DNA from: an uncultured Clostridia bacterium
Lineage (GTDB): Bacteria > Bacillota > Clostridia > Oscillospirales > Acutalibacteraceae
Length of the DNA: 45,517 nucleotides
Assembly: GCA_947631945.1 (NCBI GenBank)
Contig: CANRNI010000019.1
Coordinates: 1 to 45,517, forward strand
Reading direction: 5' to 3'
Shown: in pieces, positions 32,738 through 40,271 of the stretch
Layout of the letters: the number at the start of each line of letters is the position of its first letter
How positions within the stretch are numbered: the stretch's first letter is position 1
The notes under the pieces: generated by a model
Told to the model about the DNA's origin: nothing
The model's input: the letters and a program-made list of their open reading frames with translations, nothing else
The model's database searches: none
Position numbers and translations under genes: made by a program

Positions 32738-33211
32738 TTATTCAAGGATAAAAACTTCCGTGATTTTGAATGTGCCGAAACCTTTTTTGTTTTCGCCGTA
32801 ATCAAGAGCGTATTCATAATTGTTGGAAATCAATTCGTGGATGTCAAGAATTAAGTTCGCATACTGCTTGTAATTTTTGAATTCGATAACAGGAGGATCA
32901 GGTGCTTGTGAAACCAGGGAGCGAAGAAGCTCATTAACGATATGGACCTGAAATCCCTGCGTGATGACCTGGTTCATAAAAATCAAACAGTTTTTATATT
33001 CGCCGTCAGAAATGATTTTGAACCAGATGCTGACCATAGGATCTCCCGCCTTAGAAGCCTTCAATTCCATCTGCGAGATAGATACTTCATATTGTCCGTG
33101 TGGAACATCTTTATGGTTACTTTGACCGCCGTTTGCAGCCGCTTCTTCCACATCAGCCGCAAGACCTTTCGTGTCAATGCTTGAATCCCATTTGTCAAAA
33201 ATATCAGCCAT
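32738..33211 (-). CDS. DUF669-type ssDNA-binding-like protein
   Basis: A 157-residue protein of the DUF669 type, found next to polymerase and recombinase genes in Gram-positive phages. Visible: VPHGQYEVSISQMELKASKAG, then DPMVSIWFKIISDGEYKNCL and GFQVHIVNELLRSL. The layout is OB-like. ATG 33211 (MADIFDKWDSS) is my choice; an ATG four codons earlier is possible. It may bind single-stranded DNA for the Sak4-like protein encoded just upstream. The acidic N-terminus is notable. Confidence 0.8.
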   Translation of the reverse strand: MADIFDKWDSSIDTKGLAADVEEAAANGGQSNHKDVPHGQYEVSISQMELKASKAGDPMVSIWFKIISDGEYKNCLIFMNQVITQGFQVHIVNELLRSLVSQAPDPPVIEFKNYKQYANLILDIHELISNNYEYALDYGENKKGFGTFKITEVFILE

Positions 33212-33253
33212 TTTTACCACCATTTTAACCTTTCTTAAATATCGTTCAACGGG

Positions 33254-35020
33254 TTAATTTTCCCGTCTTTTCCGTGTTCTAACTTTCGGTTTTTCCTCAA
33301 CCCTTTCTTCTTTCGGTGCAGAATCGTCTTTGCCGCCGCCAGGCGTCCAATTTCCCTTTTCGGGTTCGATATCGAAGGGGGGTGTGTCTGTTTCGTCTGT
33401 CGTGTCTTCCTTAACTTCTCTCTGTTCGGAATTGTTTTCTGCGGGTTCTTCTGCCAAAATCAAATCGGGGGAATCATTTTCAGCGGGTTTTTCGTGTTTT
33501 GCAGTAGACTTTCTACCGCTGGATTTTTCCACCGTCATTTCTTCAGCAGCAGCCGCATTTGCTTCTTCGTAAACGTTCAGAAATGCGTTATAATCAAGCG
33601 GAATTTCGTTTGTTTTCGTAAGCAAACGCCCACCGCCAAAGGTGACTTCGTCCGACTTGAAAGAAATGGTTCTTTTGTTGTCATCTACGACAATACGCGC
33701 CACTATATCAACCATCCCCGCGACTTTGTTTGCGACTTTATCTTGAATGTTCGGTTTTATCGCCGTTATTTTATCGCCGCTTTTTTTGGTGATGTCCTTA
33801 GTCATGTCTTCGTGCGAAATCAGGACAATGTTTGAATAATCGAGATTTACCACACGTTTCAACGTTGACAAGAATTCGGTTCTAACCTTATCCCACGCCC
33901 TATAAGAATCGTCCGATTCGTGCGTAATTCCCAGTTTTTCATACATATACAGACGGCATTGCTCGTAAACATCTTCAAGCAAATCAATGATAATGGTCTT
34001 GAAGGTGTTCTTCTGCTTTTCAAGCTCGTCAATCACGTCCTTGAAGATCTGCCATCCCTGTGTTTTTTTGGTCATTCTCCCGACCACTTCGATCTGGTCT
34101 TTTATCGCAATGTACGGAGCATCGACAAACTTAATGTTGCCGTCCGTATTCAACATGAGCGGATCGGGAAACTGATTTGCGAATGTTGTTTTTCCGCTGA
34201 AAGGTGCGCCGTAAATCCAGATCACCTTTTTCTGTATCTGTTCGATACTTCTTCTTTCGTTCTTCGGTAATACCATAAAATCAATTCCTTCCTGACAATA
34301 GTCATAAAATTCACAATACTTGCATAACCAGCTTTGTTTTTGCGGAAATTCTGTCGCTTCCGTCATGTGCTTGACCCGGAACAGCCAATCAATAACTTTT
34401 GCTTCATCATATCCCACTTCAATCAGCTTTGGTTCAACGTTCTTGCATTCGTCTTGAATTCGCGTTCGAAATTCCTGAAGGGATTCCGTCTTCTTTTGCT
34501 TGCTTGTAACTTTGGGAACACACAAATAAAACAGCTTTCTGATTTTCTTTCCGGGGTTCAGTTTTTCAAAGAAATATTTGTACAAATGAACCTGAACGCT
34601 GTCCTTGTAATGCTCGACATTGTTTGAATACTTGAAATCATAAATGTCATACACATCAGGAACTGTTTCATTGTGAAAGCCCGTAACGGGTGCAAGCAGG
34701 TCAATAAATCCTTTGAAGTCTTCATCTTCAATCAGAACTTCGTTGAAACCTTTGGGAATTAAAGCCGCCGCTTTCGGAATAAGCAATTCCAATTTAATAA
34801 CTTCATTGATGTGTGCATCGGTTATAATCGGAAATTGCATATAATATTCTTTTATCGCCGCTTCAACACCCTTTTCCAATCCGGTGTGTAATGCCGTTCC
34901 GAGGAACAATGCGTTGTCCGCATTATCGGCTTTTATCGTCCGTAAATCGTCAATGTAATGAAGTTTGAATTTATACGGACAATTCCCGAAGCATTCCACC
35001 CGTGAATGTGATACTTGCAA
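33254..35020 (-). CDS. Cas4/RecB-like nuclease fused to Sak4-like recombination ATPase
   Basis: A 588-residue two-domain protein. Residues 1-245 are a PD-(D/E)XK nuclease: Cys 10/14 near the start, ALHTGLE (43-49), GFIDLL (104-109), DIYDFKY (125-131), and Cys 233, 236 and 242 near the end, forming an Fe-S cluster as in AddB/Cas4. Residues 265-480 are a RecA-like ATPase of the Sak4 type: IYGAPFSGKTTF (269-280), KTIIIDLLEDVYEQC and IVLISHEDMTKDI. The last 110 residues are disordered, rich in Glu, Asp, Pro and Lys. It joins strand resection to annealing in one chain. Confidence 0.88.
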   Translation of the reverse strand: MQVSHSRVECFGNCPYKFKLHYIDDLRTIKADNADNALFLGTALHTGLEKGVEAAIKEYYMQFPIITDAHINEVIKLELLIPKAAALIPKGFNEVLIEDEDFKGFIDLLAPVTGFHNETVPDVYDIYDFKYSNNVEHYKDSVQVHLYKYFFEKLNPGKKIRKLFYLCVPKVTSKQKKTESLQEFRTRIQDECKNVEPKLIEVGYDEAKVIDWLFRVKHMTEATEFPQKQSWLCKYCEFYDYCQEGIDFMVLPKNERRSIEQIQKKVIWIYGAPFSGKTTFANQFPDPLMLNTDGNIKFVDAPYIAIKDQIEVVGRMTKKTQGWQIFKDVIDELEKQKNTFKTIIIDLLEDVYEQCRLYMYEKLGITHESDDSYRAWDKVRTEFLSTLKRVVNLDYSNIVLISHEDMTKDITKKSGDKITAIKPNIQDKVANKVAGMVDIVARIVVDDNKRTISFKSDEVTFGGGRLLTKTNEIPLDYNAFLNVYEEANAAAAEEMTVEKSSGRKSTAKHEKPAENDSPDLILAEEPAENNSEQREVKEDTTDETDTPPFDIEPEKGNWTPGGGKDDSAPKEERVEEKPKVRTRKRREN

Positions 35021-35368
35021 TCAACACCACCTGCCTTTCATTTCGTTGTAAATTTCTTTGTATGCTCTCTGACAATCAGCCTGAACGAATTGCGCGAACT
35101 GCACAAACATTTCATACTGGTCAGGGTATAACAGAAACGCAAAACCGCCTGCTTTGTCGATTTTTTTCAAGGTGTGCAGCTGGAGTTCAGTTGCTTTTCC
35201 GTCCGGTGCTTTGGTTTCGACTGCGACAAAATGACCCTTCAGACAAACGATTATATCGGGAATTCCTCTTTTCGTATATCTCCCGCCGCCCCAATATTTG
35301 ACGAACCATGCGCCTTGCTGTTCGAGGAACATCTTCACCTTGTTTTCAAAAATTTTTTCCTCACCCAT
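35021..35368 (-). CDS. VRR-NUC domain nuclease
   Basis: A 115-residue nuclease of the VRR-NUC type, a stand-alone Holliday junction/branch nuclease fold. The core is RGIPDIIVCLKGHFVAVETK, the PD-(D/E)XK signature (Asp, Glu-x-Lys), followed by LQLHTLKKIDKAGGFAFLL. ATG 35368. Its stop is next to the start of the nuclease-ATPase gene. It probably resolves replication or recombination intermediates. Confidence 0.92.
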   Translation of the reverse strand: MGEEKIFENKVKMFLEQQGAWFVKYWGGGRYTKRGIPDIIVCLKGHFVAVETKAPDGKATELQLHTLKKIDKAGGFAFLLYPDQYEMFVQFAQFVQADCQRAYKEIYNEMKGRWC

Positions 35369-35370
35369 GC

Positions 35371-35733
35371 TTATTTCACATCAAATCTGACAAAAGCCTT
35401 TTTCGCGCCGGTGGTTTTGGGATAATCGGCAAGCAGATCATCATAAAGTGCAGGTTCTTCTTTTTGCAGCTTGTCAAGGTCAATGGTCTGTTTTCCTGTA
35501 CTTGCCGCAACCCTAGTGATTTTCAGCAGATCATTTTCAACGGATTTAATCCCCAGCGTGTCCATGACTTTTTCAAGCTGGTCTTTAATCTGCTTTTCCC
35601 GTTCTTCAAGGGATTTCCTTTGCTTAGTCAAGTTGGACAGCGACTGCATAACTGCAAGATACTGCTTTTCAAAAAGCCGATTTTCCGATTCTGAACTCTG
35701 TACGCCGTCTGAATAAACGATTTCAGTTGACAT
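35371..35733 (-). CDS. Coiled-coil early protein (Gp157-like)
   Basis: A 120-residue protein. Residues 20-65 are a coiled coil (LFEKQYLAVMQSLSNLTKQ, REKQIKDQLEKVMD). The end, VENDLLKITRVAASTGKQTI and ..DDLLADYPKTT.., resembles the Gp157-like proteins of siphophages, linked to recombination genes. ATG 35733 (MSTEIVYSD) is preferred over ATG 35745. It sits just before the nuclease group. Function unproven. Confidence 0.65.
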   Translation of the reverse strand: MSTEIVYSDGVQSSESENRLFEKQYLAVMQSLSNLTKQRKSLEEREKQIKDQLEKVMDTLGIKSVENDLLKITRVAASTGKQTIDLDKLQKEEPALYDDLLADYPKTTGAKKAFVRFDVK

Positions 35734-36457
35734 TGTTTTCACCATTTCCTTTCAGTTGATTTTGGAACTTTGCTTGTATTTCAGAAACCTTTTCACTGTA
35801 CGCATTCGAGAAGATTTCCTGTTCCCACAATTTTGACGCGCCATATTCGCCCATATTATAAGCCATTAAAACTTTGTGCGTGTCGTCACCGTATTTCTCA
35901 AACAGTTTCCGCAAAACAAATAAACCGGCTCTGACATTCTGCTTTGCGTCCAAAAAATCAGTAATACCGAGGACTTCAGACAGCCATTGATGATTTATTT
36001 CGTTTATCTGCATAAGCCCATAATCACCTGTATTGCTGACAACATCAGACTGAAAACCGGATTCACATTCTATCATTGCCATGACCAGCGTCCAATCAAC
36101 ATTGTAGCCGTAAGACAAACAGAAAATGAACTCTTGAATATTTTCGTCAAGGGGAACGTCCAGCGGAACAAATCCGAGGTCTTTTCCGCTTGACCAATCT
36201 AACGACATTTCACTTGTAAAAACCCTGTTGTCGCCCGATCCGAACGGACTATAAACAATCTGTGTCGGTGCTTTGTTTTCTTTGACAACGGATTTATCGT
36301 GATTATGTACAATCAAACCCGTGATGACGCTTCCGAGAATAGCACCAATCGCAAAAACCGCCGCAAGCATAATCGTCAGAATTCTTTTTGCTTTGGACGG
36401 TTTTCCCGCCGAAGAACTTCTAATGATGTTTCTGCCGTAAATTTTTTCATTATCCAT
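35723..36457 (-). CDS. Membrane-anchored lytic transglycosylase (SLT)
   Basis: A 244-residue protein: a cytoplasmic Arg/Lys-rich lead (to residue 26), one membrane segment (about 27-50, LTIMLAAVFAIGAILGSVI), then an SLT domain from about 105. Catalytic Glu is in MIECESGF (Glu 130), followed by DYGLMQINEINHQW and later LMAYNMGE. It cuts peptidoglycan outside the membrane. It is unusual to find it in the early replication operon, far from the tail and lysis genes; the overlap with neighbours (10 bases and 1 base) shows it is not a stray insertion. Confidence 0.88.
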   Translation of the reverse strand: MDNEKIYGRNIIRSSSAGKPSKAKRILTIMLAAVFAIGAILGSVITGLIVHNHDKSVVKENKAPTQIVYSPFGSGDNRVFTSEMSLDWSSGKDLGFVPLDVPLDENIQEFIFCLSYGYNVDWTLVMAMIECESGFQSDVVSNTGDYGLMQINEINHQWLSEVLGITDFLDAKQNVRAGLFVLRKLFEKYGDDTHKVLMAYNMGEYGASKLWEQEIFSNAYSEKVSEIQAKFQNQLKGNGENNVN

Positions 36458-37753
36458 TTATAACCCTTCTTTCCGGTCAAATTCAAACAGGTCATTCGTG
36501 TAGTCTTTTCGCATTTCAAGCGTTTCTTTAATGCGGCATTCCACGCTGTCTTTTACAGTCAGAATGTAATAAAAACAAGCCTGTGTTTGACCAATTCTGT
36601 GTATGCGCTTTTTGCTTTGCTCGAACAGTTCCGACATCAGCGGAAGTGTAAAATAAATAACTTTGTTTGCTTTCTGAAGATTAAGACCCATTGCCCCGGC
36701 TTGATATTGTATCAGGGTGACGGAATTGTCTGCTTCTTCGTATGCTTTCAAGTCTTTCTTTTCGCCGTTGATGATTGAAAAGGGTCTTTCCATGTCGATA
36801 AGCGCATATTTCAATTTTGTCAGTTCTTCGTTGAAGTTGTAGAACACAATCAAGCGATCCTGCGTGCTTCTCACTAAATCCTTGAACGCCTGCATTTTAT
36901 CAGCAGAATACATTCCGCAAAGCTGACGTTCGCAAAGCATTTGTTTCAGCGCGGTATCACCAACAAGCTCTAACCCCTCAACAGTTACGATTTTGTTTCG
37001 CCTGAATTTCCGATATTCCCTTGATGGGTCAACCGAAACATCAATAAACGTCTGTTCCGGAAGATCAAAACATTCATCAGCTTTCAGAAAAACCGCGCCG
37101 TGATCGCGCAATTTTTTCTTCAGGCGGTCAACGTTTTTGTACCCTACTACGCGCGGAATTGAAATCCCAAATTCGGCATTTTCCATCCATTCGGTGATGA
37201 TGTAGTGTTGGAAAAAAAGTTCTTTCGAGATTTCCCAGCCGAGCAGGTGAAGCTGTGACCAGAGATTTTCATATTTCCCGCCTGTTGGAGTACCGGAAAG
37301 CAAAATCACGTTTTCGGGGTGCATTTTCAAAATCGCTTTGGTGCGTTTCGCCGTTTCGTTCTGGATTAAGGAAGATTCGTCCAACATCAGCGTGAACTTT
37401 TCGAGCTTCAGCAGTTCGGGTCTTCGGAAAATCACATCATAATTGATAACGCCGATTTTGACTTTGTATCTGGAATGAAAGAACATTTCAAAACCGTTGG
37501 GCTCTGTCAAGTCATAACACCAAGCACCCGTTTCATCACAACTTGAACTATCAATGTAATACCGAAAAAAATGCTCGATCCAATCCCGAACTTTTGACTT
37601 CTGGCAAACGACCAAATTCACATCAGCGTTCAATTCAATCATTTTTTCCGACCCGACAAAGGTTTTTCCAAGTCCCATATCAAGATAATAAGCAACCCTG
37701 TTCAAGCCTTTGGTCTGTTCCAAAGCGGAAATCTGATGCGGATATAATTGCAT
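36458..37753 (-). CDS. SNF2-type DNA helicase
   Basis: A 431-residue helicase with the SNF2 motifs: YYLDMGLGKT (Walker A, 22-31), LMLDESS (122-128, DEAH-like as DESS), LLSGTP (III) and, near the end, YQAGAMGLNLQKA (V) and QSKKRIHRIGQ (VI). It is compact, without the large insertions of cellular SNF2 proteins. Such phage helicases are often found with replication genes and may remodel protein-bound DNA. ATG overlaps the upstream stop by one base. Confidence 0.93.
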   Translation of the reverse strand: MQLYPHQISALEQTKGLNRVAYYLDMGLGKTFVGSEKMIELNADVNLVVCQKSKVRDWIEHFFRYYIDSSSCDETGAWCYDLTEPNGFEMFFHSRYKVKIGVINYDVIFRRPELLKLEKFTLMLDESSLIQNETAKRTKAILKMHPENVILLSGTPTGGKYENLWSQLHLLGWEISKELFFQHYIITEWMENAEFGISIPRVVGYKNVDRLKKKLRDHGAVFLKADECFDLPEQTFIDVSVDPSREYRKFRRNKIVTVEGLELVGDTALKQMLCERQLCGMYSADKMQAFKDLVRSTQDRLIVFYNFNEELTKLKYALIDMERPFSIINGEKKDLKAYEEADNSVTLIQYQAGAMGLNLQKANKVIYFTLPLMSELFEQSKKRIHRIGQTQACFYYILTVKDSVECRIKETLEMRKDYTNDLFEFDRKEGL

Positions 37754-37914
37754 TAAGTATCACCGCCTTTACTGCCGCAATCGCTGTTGAATAATTTGTC
37801 AGGAAGTGCGGCTAAATCCGCGCCGAACCCCTTGCTTTCACCGCCGAAGCTGATGTTGTACTTTTCGTACAATTCGCGCAATTTTTCACGCAAAATTTCA
37901 GCGTTCAACTCCAT
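37753..37914 (-). CDS. Small early protein
   Basis: A 53-residue protein. It starts ELNAEILREKLRELYEKY and continues ISFGGESKGFGADLAALPDK. ATG 37914 is used; GGCGGGG upstream is a weak site. It fills the gap between the HTH gene and the helicase gene (1-base overlap). Unknown function; the helix could fold against a partner. Confidence 0.5.
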   Translation of the reverse strand: MELNAEILREKLRELYEKYNISFGGESKGFGADLAALPDKLFNSDCGSKGGDT

Positions 37915-37930
37915 ATTATCGACCCCGCCT

Positions 37931-38335
37931 TTATGCTGTGAGTGTTCCAATATATTCCTTCAGCTTTTTCGGGCTAATGTGATAGGAATACACGGTTTTG
38001 TTTTTAACGGCAAAACCGAAGGGTGCCGCTCCCGTCTGCAATGCAACACGAACGAACTGTTCAGATTTTCCGAGCAGCTTTGCACATTTTTCCACGGAAA
38101 TGTTTTTCAAGCCCTTTTCGGAGCGATCGTCAGCTGGAACAGTACTATTCAACCAATCAACGGTGCAGTCCAGAAATTCTGCAATCTTAGCCTGAACATC
38201 AGACCTCGGAACAGATCTGCCCGATAGATACTGACTAACAGACGATTTTCCCACGCCGACAGCGGCGGCAAGCTCTTTCTGTGAAACCTCTCTTTCGGTC
38301 ATTGCTTGGTTCAGCTTTTTTGCAAAATCATTCAT
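37931..38335 (-). CDS. XRE-type regulator with a second C-terminal DNA-binding-like domain
   Basis: A 134-residue protein. Residues 1-58 are an XRE helix-turn-helix (MTEREVSQKELAAAVGVGKS, SVSQYLSGRSVPRSDVQ). Residues 75-130 (ISVEKCAKLLGKSEQFVRVA, KNKTVYSYHISPKKLKEYIG) look like a winged helix/excisionase-type domain. It may be an excisionase-like or antirepressor regulator. It lies after the Cro-like gene; an operator (38372-38386) sits 37 bases before its start. Function inferred. Confidence 0.75.
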   Translation of the reverse strand: MNDFAKKLNQAMTEREVSQKELAAAVGVGKSSVSQYLSGRSVPRSDVQAKIAEFLDCTVDWLNSTVPADDRSEKGLKNISVEKCAKLLGKSEQFVRVALQTGAAPFGFAVKNKTVYSYHISPKKLKEYIGTLTA

Positions 38336-38371
38336 TTTTCACCATCCCTTTCTGTTTTCACCGAGCACACG

Positions 38372-38386
38372 AACACTATATGTGCT
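38372..38386. promoter_or_regulatory. Operator-like site between the Cro-like and HTH genes
   Basis: AACAC TATAT GTGCT fits the pattern NNCAC-N5-GTGNN of the four sites in the switch region 38610-38743. It overlaps the end of the Cro-like gene and may let the regulators control the next gene separately. Confidence 0.55.
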
Positions 38387-38579
38387 CATTACAGTTAAAA
38401 AAAATTTCCTGCACTGTTTTTCCGAAATACTTTGCAATTCGGATTTTCACTTCATCACGAGGTACACGCTCATTGCGCTCATACATAGCCAAAGAAGATT
38501 TCGTTATATTAAGCTCTTTAGCCATTTGTTCTTGAGTCATATTACCACGCAATTCACGAAGTTTTTCACCAAATGACAT
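38376..38579 (-). CDS. Cro-like XRE regulator
   Basis: A 67-residue single-domain protein: GEKLRELRGNMTQEQMAKEL, KSSLAMYERNERVPRDEVK. It is the first gene of the early operon and is divergent from the repressor gene, as Cro in lambda. Its promoter (TACAAT at 38632-38637, TTGATT at 38655-38660) overlaps two operators. ATG after GGGGGGATGGTATA. It likely represses the repressor promoter and its own. Confidence 0.85.
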   Translation of the reverse strand: MSFGEKLRELRGNMTQEQMAKELNITKSSLAMYERNERVPRDEVKIRIAKYFGKTVQEIFFNCNEHI

Positions 38580-38609
38580 TATACCATCCCCCCTTTTTTA
38601 TCTTATGCG

Positions 38610-38743
38610 AGCACCTTTAGTGCTTGATTATATTGTACACTATTTGTGCTCAAAAATCAATAGATAAATTGAAAAAATATGCACAAATTTTCTACACACT
38701 TTTTGTGCACTTTACATATTGATTTTTGTGCACTTAATGTGTA
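38610..38743. promoter_or_regulatory. Divergent promoters and four 15-base operators of the lysogeny switch
   Basis: Operators of pattern NNCAC-N5-GTGNN are at 38610-38624 (AGCACCTTTAGTGCT, perfect), 38636-38650, 38695-38709 and 38729-38743. Two promoters face outward: minus TTGATT 38655-38660 with TACAAT 38632-38637, and plus TTGATT 38719-38724 with TACAAT 38742-38747. Both have 17-base spacers and share almost the same sequence, including the operator inside the spacer and the TATAAT that follows. Each operator at 38636 and 38729 overlaps a -10 box, so a bound repressor blocks both ways. Confidence 0.8.
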
Positions 38744-38768
38744 CAATATAATTAAGGGGGGAATAAAT

Positions 38769-39206
38769 ATGTCTAAATTTCATTTACGTCTGCGCGAATT
38801 ACGAAATTCACGCAAATTGTCACAACAAGAACTTGCTGATAAACTTGGAATTTCCAAAAGTAGTGTAAATATGTATGAAAGGGGAGAACGTGAACCGGGG
38901 CTTGATACTTTGGAAGCAATTGCGGATTATTTCAATGTCGATATGGATTATCTTACAGGCAAAACAGCAGAGATAAAAACATTTAACGACATATTCAACA
39001 CCGAAAAACCGGCAAAAGAAAGCAAAGTTTACAGAATTATCAGCGAATGTTTCGGTGAACAAACAGCCGAACTAGTTCATTTGTTTAACAGCTTCAACGA
39101 AGAAGGCAAAGAAAAGCTGCTTGACTTTGCTGATGATATGATGTGTTCAGGTAAATATAAAAAAGATAGTCAGAATGAAGTGGTATCTGAAGAAAGTGGG
39201 GGATAG
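38769..39206 (+). CDS. Phage repressor (CI-like, XRE)
   Basis: A 145-residue protein. ATG 38769 (MSKFHLRLRELRNSRKLSQ) follows AAGGGGGGAA; the frame is open further upstream but without a site. Residues 5-60 form the helix-turn-helix (QQELADKLGISKSSVNMYER), then GLDTLEAIADYFNVDMDYL. Residues 100-135 are a short helical C-terminus, not a LexA-type protease, so it is probably not cleaved by RecA; induction may need an antirepressor. First gene rightward. Confidence 0.88.
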   Translation: MSKFHLRLRELRNSRKLSQQELADKLGISKSSVNMYERGEREPGLDTLEAIADYFNVDMDYLTGKTAEIKTFNDIFNTEKPAKESKVYRIISECFGEQTAELVHLFNSFNEEGKEKLLDFADDMMCSGKYKKDSQNEVVSEESGG

Positions 39207-39214
39207 GTGATTTT

Positions 39215-39592
39215 ATGATTTTTCAGAACAAGCAATTACAAATAACAACCGATACAATCATTACAAAAAGCATTTTGCGAAAATTAGGTAATAATGCATC
39301 ACTTAGACCAACAGAGGAAGAAGAAACGTTTTTCATGGAATTGGTAAAACGAATCGAAGAAGCAAAATTAAACCCGAATGAACTTTATTTTGAACCAATG
39401 TCTAATAAAAGTTTCTCTGTACGTTATGGTTCATATCCAATCGGTAGAATAAACTTGAAGAGGAAAAGCACTTATATGCAGGTGTTAATCGGTTTACAAG
39501 ATGTCGAGGTGTTGACTGATTTGTCTTTGAAAGAATATATATCACATATACCCAGATGGATTAAGTACATTAAATTTTGCTTGAAAGATTGA
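39215..39592 (+). CDS. Protein of unknown function in the repressor operon
   Basis: A 125-residue protein 8 bases after the repressor stop. GGGGGATAGGTG serves as ribosome site. It has LRPTEEEETFFMELVKRIEE, SFSVRYGSYPIGRINLKRK and an aromatic end. I know no family. As a repressor-operon gene it is expressed in the lysogen and could be a superinfection exclusion, immunity or regulator partner protein. No membrane segment or signal peptide. Confidence 0.7.
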   Translation: MIFQNKQLQITTDTIITKSILRKLGNNASLRPTEEEETFFMELVKRIEEAKLNPNELYFEPMSNKSFSVRYGSYPIGRINLKRKSTYMQVLIGLQDVEVLTDLSLKEYISHIPRWIKYIKFCLKD

Positions 39593-39596
39593 TTTT

Positions 39597-39799
39597 GTTC
39601 AAGGCGCGTCCAAGATGTTCAAGGTAATTTCCTTTTACCTTGAACACGCCTTATTCGTTTTACAATCGGCTTTCAGTAGTATTTTGTTCAAGGTGTTCAA
39701 GGTAAAAATCAATTTCTTTTATAAAAGTGCCATAAAAATTTTACATAGTATAAAAAGTAAAATATATAAGTAATAGAAACGACCTTGAACACGTTGAAC
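39597..39799. repeat. Repeat island B: GTTCAAGGT units around an AT-rich core, inverted copy of island A
   Basis: Nine-base units are at 39597-39605 (last base changed), 39617-39625, 39637-39645 (complement), 39686-39694, 39695-39703, 39782-39790 (complement) and 39791-39799 (complement, one change). The pairs 39686-39703 and 39782-39799 bracket a 78-base AT-rich core. Read on the plus strand the core matches island A read on the minus strand, including CATAGTATAAAA and AGTAATAGAAA. A possible promoter TTTACA (39740-39745), 17 bases, TATATA (39763-39768) lies inside. The 280 bases 39593-39872 hold no gene. Confidence 0.8.
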
Positions 39800-39872
39800 A
39801 GCATATTGCTGAAACAAAATATTAAAAGTGTTCCGAGCTGCAAAAACAGCATTGAACAGAAAGGAAAGGGTT

Positions 39873-40256
39873 ATGTTTGGCAAGAAAAAAGACAAAAAGA
39901 ATGATGTTATCAGGGCGTTGCATTATGAAGGAATACCTGAATTTGCGACTGACTATCCCTGCACCTTAAAGTTGGAAGATGACCAGCTGGTCATCACCAG
40001 AATCAAGCCCGAAACGGTTGTAACACTCCCCTTGAACAGAATTAAATCTTTCACGGCAATGGAAGAAAGTCGCTTTATGCTTCAGTATCACGGGGAAGCA
40101 AAGACAACTTCGAAAATGAAGAACGTAAACAAATATTATTTGGTTGTACAGTATGACAAAGGTATGCTTGCATTTTGGGGGTTAGCGAAAGAATATGGTA
40201 AATTTCTTGATCTTCAAAATAACGCTCTGAATGCTCCAAGTCATATTGAACTGTAA
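39873..40256 (+). CDS. Protein of unknown function before the integrase
   Basis: A 127-residue protein. ATG 39873 (MFGKKKDKKNDVIRALHYE) follows AGAAAGGAAAGGG. After a Lys-rich start it is beta-rich (PCTLKLEDDQLVITRI, VVTLPLNRIKSFTAME, YYLVVQYDKGMLAFWGL), like a small PH-type barrel. Proteins of this size and look are common beside integrases in clostridial phages. It is downstream of island B. Role unknown; a short-lived excision factor or membrane/DNA adaptor could fit. Confidence 0.7.
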   Translation: MFGKKKDKKNDVIRALHYEGIPEFATDYPCTLKLEDDQLVITRIKPETVVTLPLNRIKSFTAMEESRFMLQYHGEAKTTSKMKNVNKYYLVVQYDKGMLAFWGLAKEYGKFLDLQNNALNAPSHIEL

Positions 40257-40271
40257 AAGAGGGTGTTTCTT

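Noticed and set aside
36458-37753. SNF2 protein as part of a DISARM-like or other defence system
   Set aside because: The usual partners are not next to it; compact SNF2 helicases are common in phage replication operons.
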